Assembly (NCBI GenBank): GCA_051747385.1
Contig: JBNJGB010000025.1
Coordinates: 1 to 64,000, forward strand
Direction of reading: 5' to 3'
DNA from: JBNJGB01 sp051747385
GTDB lineage: Bacteria; Myxococcota_A; UBA9042; PHBI01; JACKFB01
Length of the DNA stretch: 64,000 nt
Shown here: positions 56,511 through 64,000 of the stretch, in pieces
How positions within the stretch are numbered: position 1 is the stretch's first letter
How the letters are laid out: the number at the start of each line of letters is the position of its first letter
Notes under the pieces: generated by a model
Databases searched by the model: none
What the model was told of the DNA's origin: nothing
The model's input: the letters and a program-made list of their open reading frames with translations, nothing else
Position numbers and translations under genes: made by a program

Positions 56511-56993
56511 ATGGCGGTCCCCATTGCCCGAGAGGTGATCGTGCCGCAGCCCCCCGACAAGCCCCGCACCCATGATCCCCTGGACCTGGAGATCGTGTGG
56601 GACCTGAGCGATCGGATCGACGAGGACATCCCCGACGGCGTCCTCACGCCGCAGCGCCTGGCCGCCGTCGCCGAGGCCGAGGGCGCGCCCGCCGCCCACG
56701 CGTACGTCGCCGCGGGCGTCGATCCCGACCTCGAGTGGAAGCGCGAGCACGACGTGGCCGTGGAGATCTGCACGGGAGGATGCCAGGCGTGGGGCTCCGT
56801 CCCGATCCTGGAGCGCCTGCTGGCCCTCCGCGAGGCGCGCCGCGACGCCGGCGAACCGGGCTTCGACGTGATCGCGCGTGGGTGCCTGGATGCCTGCGAC
56901 CGCCCGCCGGTGGCCGCCGTGGACGGCCCGGACGGCCGCGTGGTGCGCACGGACGTGGAGATCGACTCCGTCGAGGACCTCCCGGGCGGGTAG
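56511..56993 (+). CDS. (2Fe-2S) thioredoxin-like ferredoxin
   Basis: A 160-residue protein whose C-terminal half has VEICTGGCQAWG and VIARGCLDACDRPP, four Cys in two CxxxC pairs like NuoE/thioredoxin-like [2Fe-2S] ferredoxins. The N-terminal half (DPLDLEIVWDLSDRIDEDIPDG) is helical and acidic. The start could be ATG 56511 or, with a better ribosome site (GAGAGGTG), GTG 56541. The stop abuts the MITE-like element. Electron transfer partner unknown. Confidence 0.75.
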   Translation: MAVPIAREVIVPQPPDKPRTHDPLDLEIVWDLSDRIDEDIPDGVLTPQRLAAVAEAEGAPAAHAYVAAGVDPDLEWKREHDVAVEICTGGCQAWGSVPILERLLALREARRDAGEPGFDVIARGCLDACDRPPVAAVDGPDGRVVRTDVEIDSVEDLPGG

Positions 56994-57355
56994 GCCTGTC
57001 GATCATACACATCTCGGCAAGCTGGCCTCGTTCCCTTGCCTTTGCCCTTGCCCTTGCCCTTGCCTGAAGGAGCGGCTCCGGCCGGGATAGCCGCTGCGCG
57101 GCGGGGACGCCCGCGAAGACCGGGTGGCCTGCCTCGTCGCGGGAGTGCAGCGACAGCATCAGAATACCCGCCGCCCAAGGCGCGATACCGGCTGGAGTCC
57201 TCGGTATGGGAACGGCGCTTCGTTCGGGAACGGGAACGGGCGACGCGGTTTTTCGACAGCCTCTTCCAGCCCGCCAGACGTGGGGTGGCTCTGCGCCGAC
57301 CACGACCACGACCACGTTTCGTGGGCTTTCGGCGCGATGTGCACAATGGGCAGGC
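56994..57355. mobile_element. MITE-like element B (362 bp)
   Basis: Begins directly after the ferredoxin stop with GCCTGTCGATCATACACATC and ends, read inward, GCCTGCCCATTGTGCACATC. It is the inverse of element A: (TTGCCC)n near the left end, core TCCAGCCCGCCAGACGTGG, (CCACGA)n near the right end. No gene is seen from 56994 to 57373. Confidence 0.7.
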
Positions 57356-57373
57356 GCGTAGTCCCGCGCCGGC

Positions 57374-59173
57374 TCAGTCGGAAGGAGAGAAGGGAGACGG
57401 GTAGTCCGGGATCACGACGGGGTCGCCGCCGTCGGCTTCCAGGGGCGTCACGTCGGCGGACGGCCAATGGATGGTGCAGACCTCCCAGAGGTCGTGCTCC
57501 TCCAGGGTCACGTCCGCCCACTCGAACGCGAGCGCGCCGTGGATGTACACGCGAACGGTGGCCCGGCTGGGGCCGAACCCGTGGTCGTTCCAGGAGTGCA
57601 CGCCGACGCGGTACGTGGCGTCGTCCTCGGGGATGGCCAGGTTCAGGTTCTCCGGCCCCCAGCCGTCCGTGTCGTCGCGGTCCAGGGAGGGGTTGTCGTC
57701 CACACCCGGGTCGAGCGATCCCCAGTTCGGCGCGGCGTTGTACCAGTACGTGTCGAAGGGATTGTCGAACCAGCCGTCCGGCTCCCCGTCCCCGTCCCCG
57801 TCCGTCCCCGTCGCGAAGGGGTGGAGGAAGTGGAGGTCGAGGTCGGCGCCGGCCTCGGGCCCCACGTCCGTGGGATCCGGATCGCCGGGCGTGTCCCACA
57901 GAAGCTCCACGTGGATCGCCTCCGCCGGGACCACCTGGACGACGGCCTCGCCGGGCACGCACGAGGACTGCCCGTCCTCTCCGGTCACGCGGAGCCTGAA
58001 GACGTACGTCCCCGCCACGTGGACCGGGAACGTCGGCTTCGCCACGTCGGCGGAGGGCTGGAGGAGGAAGTGGGAGCCCGAGGGCTGCTGCACCGTCCAC
58101 TCCCAGGCCGCCACCTCGCCGCCCGGGGCCGTGCTGGCGCTGCCGTCCAGGTGGAGCACGGTCTGGGGGATCACCTGCGTCCCTTCCGCGATCGTGATCG
58201 TCGGAGCGGCGCAGGGCACCTCCACGCCGAGGCCGCGCAACGTCACCTCGTGCACCCCGATCCCGTCGTCGGCCGTGATCTGGAGGCGGGCCTCGTCGTA
58301 GACGGGCTGGCCCTGGTCGTCCAGCGCGGCGGGCTCGTCGGCAGTGTAGGCCACCTCCACGGTCGCCGTCTCGCCGGGCCCCAGGACCCGGGGGGCCTCC
58401 CCGAGCCCCGAGACATCCAGCCCGAAGGCGTCCGGCGCGGCCTCGTCCAGCGCCACGTCCTCGACGACGAGCGCCGCGTCCTCGCACCCGGAGAGGGTGA
58501 TCTCGCGCGTGGTCGCCCCGCCGCCGATCGGGTCCACGAGGACCGGGGCGGTGGGCTCCACCCCGAGCACGCAGGGATCGGCCGTGTTCGCGGACAGGGG
58601 GATCCCGACCTCCGCGCCGTCGCTCCGAAGCACGAGGGTCCCGAAGGCCGGGGACGTGGCCACCGCCGCGAAGGAGATCTGGACGTCCACGCTCTCCCCC
58701 GGCGCCAGCCCGATCGACGGGTCCAGGACCACGCCGGCCGCCGTCTCGCCGCCGCCCTCCCAGGTCTGCCCGCCCAGTGTCACCGAGAAGGCCTCGTCGC
58801 CGGACAGGGAGAGCCAGAAGACGTCGAGTGGTGCATCCCCCACGTTTCCGACCGTGATGGAGACCGTGGCGGTGTCCCCGACGGCGACCGTGCCCAGCTC
58901 GACGGCCTCCGGCGCGACCTCCAGCCTCGGGCCCACCGGCCCCGACGCGTCCCCGGGGTCGGCGTCCTCATCGGATCCGCCGTCGTCCGCCTCCGGGATG
59001 TCCGCCGGCCCGACGTCGTCCGTGGACCCGACCGCGTCCTGCGCGTCCGCCGTCGACGCCGGCTCGAAGTCGGCGGACGTCTCACAGGCGCCTGCGATGC
59101 CCACGATCCCCGCGATGAAGAAAGCGGCGATCAGGGTCGGGACATGGAGGATGGGTGGAACTGCACGCGGCAT
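57374..59173 (-). CDS. Multidomain surface lipoprotein (choice-of-anchor D and PKD-like domains)
   Basis: A 599-residue lipoprotein (lipobox GIAGAC). After an Asp/Ala-rich linker come two abnormal-spindle-like/choice-of-anchor D domains (LEVAPEAVELGTVAVGDTATVS; RVLGPGETATVEVAYTADEP), a PKD-like domain (LDGSASTAPGGEVAAWEWTVQQPSG, about residues 345-425), and a C-terminal domain with LDLHFLHPFATG and TYWYNAAPNWG. Adhesion or carbohydrate binding likely. GGGAGG precedes ATG 59173. A remnant paralogue is at 24117. Confidence 0.8.
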   Translation of the reverse strand: MPRAVPPILHVPTLIAAFFIAGIVGIAGACETSADFEPASTADAQDAVGSTDDVGPADIPEADDGGSDEDADPGDASGPVGPRLEVAPEAVELGTVAVGDTATVSITVGNVGDAPLDVFWLSLSGDEAFSVTLGGQTWEGGGETAAGVVLDPSIGLAPGESVDVQISFAAVATSPAFGTLVLRSDGAEVGIPLSANTADPCVLGVEPTAPVLVDPIGGGATTREITLSGCEDAALVVEDVALDEAAPDAFGLDVSGLGEAPRVLGPGETATVEVAYTADEPAALDDQGQPVYDEARLQITADDGIGVHEVTLRGLGVEVPCAAPTITIAEGTQVIPQTVLHLDGSASTAPGGEVAAWEWTVQQPSGSHFLLQPSADVAKPTFPVHVAGTYVFRLRVTGEDGQSSCVPGEAVVQVVPAEAIHVELLWDTPGDPDPTDVGPEAGADLDLHFLHPFATGTDGDGDGEPDGWFDNPFDTYWYNAAPNWGSLDPGVDDNPSLDRDDTDGWGPENLNLAIPEDDATYRVGVHSWNDHGFGPSRATVRVYIHGALAFEWADVTLEEHDLWEVCTIHWPSADVTPLEADGGDPVVIPDYPSPFSPSD

Positions 59174-59243
59174 GACGACCTCCCGGTGGATGGTACCCCG
59201 GGATTGGGACGGGCCCATGGGATCCGTCACACCGACGGGACGA

Positions 59244-60356
59244 TCAGGAGACCGTGCCGCTCCGGGGCGGCGACTTCGCCGCTTGGAGCAGGTGCCTGAT
59301 CACCGATCGACTCGGGAAGCCCGCGGTGGGATCCGCTGCCGGGGTGCGGGTCGAGTCGCGGTCGCCCCAGAGCATGTGCTCCCGCCGAAGGCCGTCCGCC
59401 AGCAGATCGCGCTCGCGGGTGTCGGTCCGCTCGTCCAGCGTCAGCAGCACGGCCACGACGTCGCCGTCCCCCGTGGCCGTCGACCAGTCGACGCGCCCGC
59501 AGAGGAAGATGCGCTCGTCCCGGAGCATCGACGACACCTTCACCAGGACCTCCAGGGAGGTGCCGGGCGGGGGCGGCGCGCTCCGCGTGGCGACGAACAG
59601 CCGCCGCGCGTCCAGGGAGGCGCGGTACAGGACACCCACCTCGAAGCGCCCCTCCTCGTGGAGCGCCAGGGGCATCCTCACGCCGAAGGTGTCCTCGACG
59701 GCGTGCTCCGGAGGACGCCGCTCGCGGGACGGGCGGGGGCGACGCATCGAGGGCGCGAGGGTCGCCGGCTTCGGAGGTTCCGGGGGCGCGGCGAGAGGCG
59801 GCTTCGGGGCGGAGTCCACGACGCGCCGGAGGTTCCTCCGGGGGTCCCGCTCCGCCTGCACGCGGCGGGGAGGGGCCTCGGAGCGAGATGGACGCGGCTG
59901 CTCGGGGCGACGTCGCCGAGGCGGCCGCCGTCGCGGGGCCACGGGCGCGGTGGACGAGAGGCTCGCCGCGTCCATGGCGTAGACGCAGCCGCCGGGGCCC
60001 TCCCGGAACCCCTCCGGCCGGAGGCCATGCTCGGGCAGATGGGTCCGCAGGAACGCCTCGATGGCGGCGCGCCCGCCCCTGGACGCCACCCGGCGGACCC
60101 TCACCGAGAGCAGGGTGCCCATGGCGTCGGTGCGCTGGTGGAGCACCTCGCCGTCGAGGCGCGTGGCAGGTCGACCGTGGACGATGGGCGCGAAGCGCAG
60201 CCGGCACCGGTTCATGGCCGGGATCCGCGTGGACAGGCGCAGGCGCAGGCCCCGCGGGCTCGTCTCGATCACGCGGACGGGCAGGCGCCGCCCACCGAGG
60301 AGGAGGGTCGGACGCCCCGTCCTGTGCTGTGATGCCGACACTTCGGAAGAGCCCAT
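59244..60356 (-). CDS. PilZ-domain protein with long basic linker
   Basis: A 370-residue protein: an N-terminal PilZ-like beta-barrel (PVRVIETSPRGLRLRL, VRRVASRGGRAAIEAFL), an Arg/Pro-rich linker of about 110 residues, and a second PilZ-like part (FEVGVLYRASLDARRLFVAT, VLLTLDERTDTRERDLLADGL). The c-di-GMP RxxxR and DxSxxG motifs are imperfect, so binding is uncertain. A typical tandem-PilZ arrangement in Myxococcota. Confidence 0.6.
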   Translation of the reverse strand: MGSSEVSASQHRTGRPTLLLGGRRLPVRVIETSPRGLRLRLSTRIPAMNRCRLRFAPIVHGRPATRLDGEVLHQRTDAMGTLLSVRVRRVASRGGRAAIEAFLRTHLPEHGLRPEGFREGPGGCVYAMDAASLSSTAPVAPRRRPPRRRRPEQPRPSRSEAPPRRVQAERDPRRNLRRVVDSAPKPPLAAPPEPPKPATLAPSMRRPRPSRERRPPEHAVEDTFGVRMPLALHEEGRFEVGVLYRASLDARRLFVATRSAPPPPGTSLEVLVKVSSMLRDERIFLCGRVDWSTATGDGDVVAVLLTLDERTDTRERDLLADGLRREHMLWGDRDSTRTPAADPTAGFPSRSVIRHLLQAAKSPPRSGTVS

Positions 60357-60446
60357 GGTCTCGGAGTCCTTTGCACACCGGCGCCGGGCGCGGGGGCGCG
60401 GCTGAAGGCGATGGTGCACGGGAAGATCCAAGGAGAGTGTGCCGGA

Positions 60447-60475
60447 TCTGTAGACGTGTTGCGGCGCCACGTCAA
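60447..60475 (-). promoter_or_regulatory. sigma70-like promoter of the PilZ gene
   Basis: Minus strand TTGACG (60470-60475), 17 bp, TACAGA (60447-60452). Start codon about 85 nt downstream of the expected transcript start. No gene is seen between 60357 and 60603; a CCTCCC-cc-GGGAGG hairpin lies at about 60575-60588. Confidence 0.4.
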
Positions 60476-60603
60476 GCCCTGGTTTCGGCGGGCCTGAGAG
60501 GTCGCTGTCACCGTCGCACGATAGCCAACGGGCATGGGAGCATGCGCCGATGCTGCTGCCGCTCCTCCCCCGGGAGGGGGATTGTGCGTGGCGGGATCCG
60601 GAG

Positions 60604-61320
60604 TCACCCGTGCGGATCGCGCAGGGCCTCCGGGTCGGCCGTGTAGTGATACCTGAGCTGATGGTCGCCGTAGGCGTGTTCACTCCCGACGGGGCACGCC
60701 TGGCGGACGGCCGCCCAGGCCTCCCACTGGCGCCGGAGGGTGCCGCGGGTGGGCACGCCGGGGCCGGTCAGCCGTCGGGCCTCCTCGAACGCCTCCATGC
60801 AGGGTCGGGGGCAGCCGTCGCAGCAGTCGCGTGGCGTCGGGGGCGCCCCGTCCGGTCCCTCGGCGTCGACGGTCACCACCGCGTGCATGCCGAACCAGGG
60901 TCCGAGCCGCGGGTGGACGTTGAGGTGGGGCGGTCCCAGCGGAGCGAGGCCGCTCAGGTCCGCGAGGCGCTGCAACGCCACCCGGGGCTCGTGGGCCCAC
61001 ACCACGCAACGGCGGAGCCCCCGCAGGGCCTGCGTCTGCTCCAGCGTGTCCTCGATGGCGTCCGAGACGTACAGGTCGAGCGGATGCTCGGTGTCCGCGA
61101 GGGTCGGGCGGGCGCGGAGCGCCTCCAGGAGCGGCCGCCACATGGCCCGGGAGTTTCCGATCAGCAGCCCCAGGCCGCGGCCGCCTTCGCGCTCCGGCAG
61201 GCGATAGTCCACGGGGACGTGGGGGTTGTACCAGTCGATCCGGAAGGGGTGGACCAGGTCGATGCCGTACGGCGCCAGCCGCTGCTCCAGCTCCTCGACG
61301 ATGGCCTCCCAGTCTCCCAT
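60604..61320 (-). CDS. MMACHC/CblC-like protein with extra Cys cluster
   Basis: A 238-residue protein like the cobalamin-processing CblC family: FRIDWYNPHVPVDYRLPE, GLLIGNSRAMWRPLLEAL, PLDLYVSDAIED and HLNVHPRLGPWFGMHAVV. Near residue 165 it has DCCDGCPRPCMEAF, a CCxxCxxxC cluster as in epoxyqueuosine reductase QueG-like domains, which could hold an Fe-S centre or bind corrinoid. GGAGGG precedes ATG 61320. Probable cobalamin reductase/decyanase; the Cys cluster sets it apart from the animal form. Confidence 0.75.
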   Translation of the reverse strand: MGDWEAIVEELEQRLAPYGIDLVHPFRIDWYNPHVPVDYRLPEREGGRGLGLLIGNSRAMWRPLLEALRARPTLADTEHPLDLYVSDAIEDTLEQTQALRGLRRCVVWAHEPRVALQRLADLSGLAPLGPPHLNVHPRLGPWFGMHAVVTVDAEGPDGAPPTPRDCCDGCPRPCMEAFEEARRLTGPGVPTRGTLRRQWEAWAAVRQACPVGSEHAYGDHQLRYHYTADPEALRDPHG

Positions 61321-61383
61321 GCCCCCTCCGTGTACGCGCCTCACCGTACCCATGCGCCCAGGACGGGCCAAGGACCGGTCGCT

Positions 61384-61956
61384 TCAGCGAAGAAGCCGCG
61401 ACACGGCCCGGAACGTGTCGGTGCCGGCCCGACCGAGGAGCTGGAACAGGGCGGTCTCGGTGTTGGAGACCACGGCGCCGGCCCGCTCGCACAGGGCCAG
61501 GCCGTTGGCGCGGTGGACCTCCCGCCGCGACAGGCACGCGTCGGCCATCACGTGCACCGCGTAGCCTCGCTCCACCAGGTCCAGCACGGTCTGGAAGACG
61601 CAGACGTGGGTCTCCATGCCCGCGACGACGATCCGCCTGCGACCCAGGTCGTCGATGGCGCGCGCGAGAGACTCCTCCCCACAGCAGGAGAAGGTCATCT
61701 TCCGGAGGGGCGTGACGTCCGGGGCGGCCTCCCGCAGGGCCTCCACGGTCCGGCCAACCCCCTCGGGATACTGCTCGGTCACCAGGATCGGCACGTCCAG
61801 CGTCCGCGCGCCGCGCAGGAGCACCTCCATGCGGCGCAGGCCGATCTCGCGCGCGTCGGGCTCCATCACCCGGAACAGGCGCTCCTGCACGTCCACGAGC
61901 AAGACGGCCGTGTCGTTCCGGTCCAGGTGCATCGGTCGGTCGGGCGGGGTCGGCAT
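61384..61956 (-). CDS. Isochorismatase-like cysteine hydrolase
   Basis: A 190-residue hydrolase: TAVLLVDVQERLF with the catalytic Asp, a Lys (RKMTFS), and GMETHVCVFQTVLDLV with the nucleophile Cys, i.e. the isochorismatase/nicotinamidase triad. Then VMADACLSRREVHR. Two possible Met starts (61956 and 61932); the first has GGAG upstream. Substrate unknown; similar proteins are YcaC-like. Confidence 0.88.
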   Translation of the reverse strand: MPTPPDRPMHLDRNDTAVLLVDVQERLFRVMEPDAREIGLRRMEVLLRGARTLDVPILVTEQYPEGVGRTVEALREAAPDVTPLRKMTFSCCGEESLARAIDDLGRRRIVVAGMETHVCVFQTVLDLVERGYAVHVMADACLSRREVHRANGLALCERAGAVVSNTETALFQLLGRAGTDTFRAVSRLLR

Positions 61957-62100
61957 GCGGGGCTCCGTGGCGGGTGCGCCCGGGATCGTGACGCGGAGGC
62001 GCCTCGGTGGCAACTCCGGCGGGTCCCTGGACCCCCCGGGACCTCTGGGGGACAATGCGGGGAGCGGCGGCGGTCCGCCTGCCCACGGCCCGGGATCGAG

Positions 62101-62940
62101 ATGCCGAGTTTCGAAGTGGGAATCCCCGCCGACGAGGGCGGCGTGCAGATGACGATGGTGGTCGAGGCGGACCACTGGATGTCCGCCTGGCGCCGAGCCC
62201 TTGCCGAGCTTGGCGAGGACGCGTCGGACGAGTCGCAGGTGACCTGCCGGATCTGCGCGGACGGATCGGTGGAGGTGTTCGCCGGCCGCGAGGGGCGACA
62301 CCTCCGCGTGCGGAGCCTCGAGGAGGACGGGGCGCAGGTCCCACCGCCCCGGGATCGCTCCCTGCGCGACACCGTGCCCGAGTCCCGGCCCCGGGGCGAC
62401 GCCCGTGGGCGCGGGCGCCGTCGCCGGCGGAGGAGACCGACGCGGGCCTCCGATCCGCTGGAGCAGGTCCCCTACGCGGCGGCGTTCGACGGCGGGGAGG
62501 CGACGAGCACCGAGCAGGCCCTGGCGATGCTGGCCCGGCACGTGCCGGCGGAGGCCGCGCTGTACCTGCACCCGGACGCGGATCGGCGGGGGTGGCGCGT
62601 CGAGGCCGCGCACGGCGCCGCGGCGAAGGATCTTCCGGGGGCGCTGCTGCACTCCCGGGAGACGCTCCCAGGCCCGCTGACGGCCGCCCCCGGCCGGCGG
62701 ACGTTCAGCGGCGAAGGCGTGGACATCCGCTTCGAGCGGGAGCCGGGGGATCGGGCGCATCGGTTCCGCGTGAAGTCGGCGCTCTGGGCGCCCGTCCGGG
62801 CGCACGGGGAGATCCGCGGGCTCCTCCTGGTCCTGAACGCGCGCCGCGATCGCGGGTTCGTGGACGGCGAGATCTCCGCCGTGCGCGAGCTCGCGACGGT
62901 CCTGGCGTCGCGGCTCGGCTCGCGCGCCGCAGTGTCCTGA
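62101..62940 (+). CDS. Protein with C-terminal GAF-like domain
   Basis: A 279-residue protein. N-terminal 75 residues hold an unknown domain (EVGIPADEGGVQMTMVVEAD, VTCRICADGSVEVFAGREGRH), a basic RGRGRRRRRRRPTRA linker follows, and residues 150-270 resemble a GAF domain (ALYLHPDADRRGWRVEAAHG, SALWAPVRAHGEIRGLLLVLNA). No output domain. Likely a ligand-sensing adaptor. Confidence 0.6.
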   Translation: MPSFEVGIPADEGGVQMTMVVEADHWMSAWRRALAELGEDASDESQVTCRICADGSVEVFAGREGRHLRVRSLEEDGAQVPPPRDRSLRDTVPESRPRGDARGRGRRRRRRRPTRASDPLEQVPYAAAFDGGEATSTEQALAMLARHVPAEAALYLHPDADRRGWRVEAAHGAAAKDLPGALLHSRETLPGPLTAAPGRRTFSGEGVDIRFEREPGDRAHRFRVKSALWAPVRAHGEIRGLLLVLNARRDRGFVDGEISAVRELATVLASRLGSRAAVS

Positions 62941-63088
62941 CCTCGTCGGCGGCTGTTCCGGGGCTCGATCCCCGGCGTTGCAGGACGGTTCGACCCGGGA
63001 CGAGCCTGTGCGTTGACGTCCTGCGCCGGGACCGGTTGGATGGGAAGGGAGCGGGCCTCGTGCCCTGGACAGGCCGGTGGGGATCAGG

Positions 63089-63775
63089 ATGGAGAGACGC
63101 CGACGGTACCGCGTGCGGCTGCCCGACGAGGAGCCGATCCAGGTCAGCCTGGCGGTGCCGGGCTGGCCCGCCGTGCCCGCTCGACTGAGGGACGCGTCGG
63201 CCCTCGGCGTCGGCCTGGAGATCCCCGCGGAGCTGCCGCTCGCCATCGACGAGGGCGGGACCGTGGACCTCACCGTGTGGCTCCTCCGGGATCACCGCGC
63301 CGTGGACGTGGACGCCGTGGTGGTGGACGAGGCGCGCGACGACGGCGTCCGTCACCTCGGGTTGCGCTTCGCGGCCCCCTCGGACGCCGAGCGCGACCTG
63401 GGACGGGACTTCGGCACCATCTTCAACCGGCGGCGCACACCCCGCGTCGCGGTAGACTCGGGAACGCGGGTGACCGTCCAGCCTGTCGGGGGCGGTAGGG
63501 ATGCCGCCACCGCCGCCACGGCCCGCGACCTCTCCGAGACGGGCGTGGGCCTGGAGATCCCGGCCGGTCGCGGTGATGTCCTAGACGGCCAGAGGCCCTG
63601 GGACCTGTCCCTGGCCCTCGACGCTCGGCCCCTGCGCCTGAGGGCCCGGCTGCGCCACCGACGGCTCCACGACGGCCGGATGGCCTGCGGGCTGGAGTTC
63701 GACCCGATCGACTCGCCGGAGACCCGCGCCGGGCAGTCCGTCCTCCGGGAATACGTCTCGGCGCGACTCGCGTAG
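63089..63775 (+). CDS. Tandem PilZ-domain protein
   Basis: A 228-residue protein: RRRYRVRLPDEEPIQVSL and RLRDASALGVGLEIP form the first PilZ unit, RRRTPRVAVDSGTRVTV, ARDLSETGVGLEIP and GLEFDPIDSPETR the second. Both repeat the DxSxxG motif (DASALG and DLSETG) and the upstream RxxxR (RRRYR and RRRTPR), so c-di-GMP binding is likely. ATG 63089 is preceded by GGATCAGG. Confidence 0.7.
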   Translation: MERRRRYRVRLPDEEPIQVSLAVPGWPAVPARLRDASALGVGLEIPAELPLAIDEGGTVDLTVWLLRDHRAVDVDAVVVDEARDDGVRHLGLRFAAPSDAERDLGRDFGTIFNRRRTPRVAVDSGTRVTVQPVGGGRDAATAATARDLSETGVGLEIPAGRGDVLDGQRPWDLSLALDARPLRLRARLRHRRLHDGRMACGLEFDPIDSPETRAGQSVLREYVSARLA

Positions 63776-63937
63776 GCGACACCTCCGCACGTGACGGCCT
63801 CCCGGGGTGCGACGCTCGCCGCCGCGCCCCGGTGGGATCCGCCGTCGTGCGCAACGGATCGGCTCGTCCGGGACACGAGGGGGGTGGGAGGCGACGTCGT
63901 CGTGCCGGACTTGACTCGACGAGGAGGACCTGCTCAA
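63776..63937. other. Intergenic region
   Basis: No gene seen. TTGACT at 63910-63915 and GAGGAGG at 63921-63927 precede the ATG of the edge gene. Confidence 0.5.
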
Positions 63938-64000
63938 ATGTTCAGCATGAACGGACGATCAGCCACGGCTCCGATGTTGGAGATGCGGCGGGATCCGTGT
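63938..64000 (+). CDS. 5' end of an unidentified gene, cut by the window edge
   Basis: ATG with GAGGAGG about 10 nt upstream opens a frame reading MFSMNGRSATAPMLEMRR, still open at the edge. Too short to identify. Confidence 0.45.
   Translation, partial: MFSMNGRSATAPMLEMRRDPC

Overview
The window is very GC-rich (Myxococcota-like) and looks like part of a scaffolded assembly: it contains two runs of exactly 100 N. The best taxonomic clue is a secreted repeat protein (20187-22386) that ends in a MYXO-CTERM-like tail (Cys, one membrane span, Arg cluster). Many lipoproteins, an FHA-sigma54 regulator, PilZ proteins and Cys-rich or choice-of-anchor-type surface proteins fit the same phylum. Genes are densely packed and often overlap by 4 nt (ATGA, GTGA, TTGA and one likely CTGA).

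Layout. (1) 1-10661: a surface-glycan locus. Seven coupled minus-strand genes encode a glycosyltransferase, nucleotidyltransferase, two FemAB-like proteins, a PglC-type sugar transferase, a DegT-like protein and a GNAT. Diverging from them are a PglE/EpsN-type aminotransferase and a PglF/WbpM-type dehydratase. (2) 10681-20186: a dispersed repeat, a giant lipoprotein hydrolase, a truncated Cys-rich lipoprotein, a histidine kinase, an orphan RiPP-type precursor, a DinB protein, a peroxiredoxin lipoprotein and a minimal merR operon. (3) 20187-24600: surface proteins followed by decayed genes. (4) 24754-30575: a sulfur-response module (sterol-desaturase-like and TVP38-like membrane proteins, DsrE, ArsR-rhodanese fusion, cysteine desulfurase, porin), with three promoters of near-identical design. 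(5) 30690-33742: gene remnants and a less GC-rich AAA ATPase/DUF4276 pair, probably anti-phage, joined to a 5'-truncated redoxin gene. (6) 33924-36480: an MNIO (DUF692)/DUF2063 RiPP operon of the HvfABC/bufferin type. (7) 36603-64000: a DUF433/DUF5615 toxin-antitoxin-like pair, aconitase, sigma54 regulator, proA-rsfS-rlmH-comF, CvpA/MBL genes, an arg operon (argC, GNAT, argJ, argB), PilZ proteins, an MMACHC-like protein and others.

The most interesting system is the RiPP one. The operon precursor (SCGEGSCG x3) and an orphan precursor about 17 kb away have nearly identical leaders, and both sit behind the same bipartite motif, GTAACC-N16-CGTAGGGA, whose spacer is not conserved. This suggests one ECF-type sigma factor controls a two-precursor, one-enzyme system. 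Next come the three-promoter sulfane-sulfur regulon, a mercury-type MerR operon with no merA/merT/merP in the window, and two families of short inverted-repeat elements that often abut stop codons.
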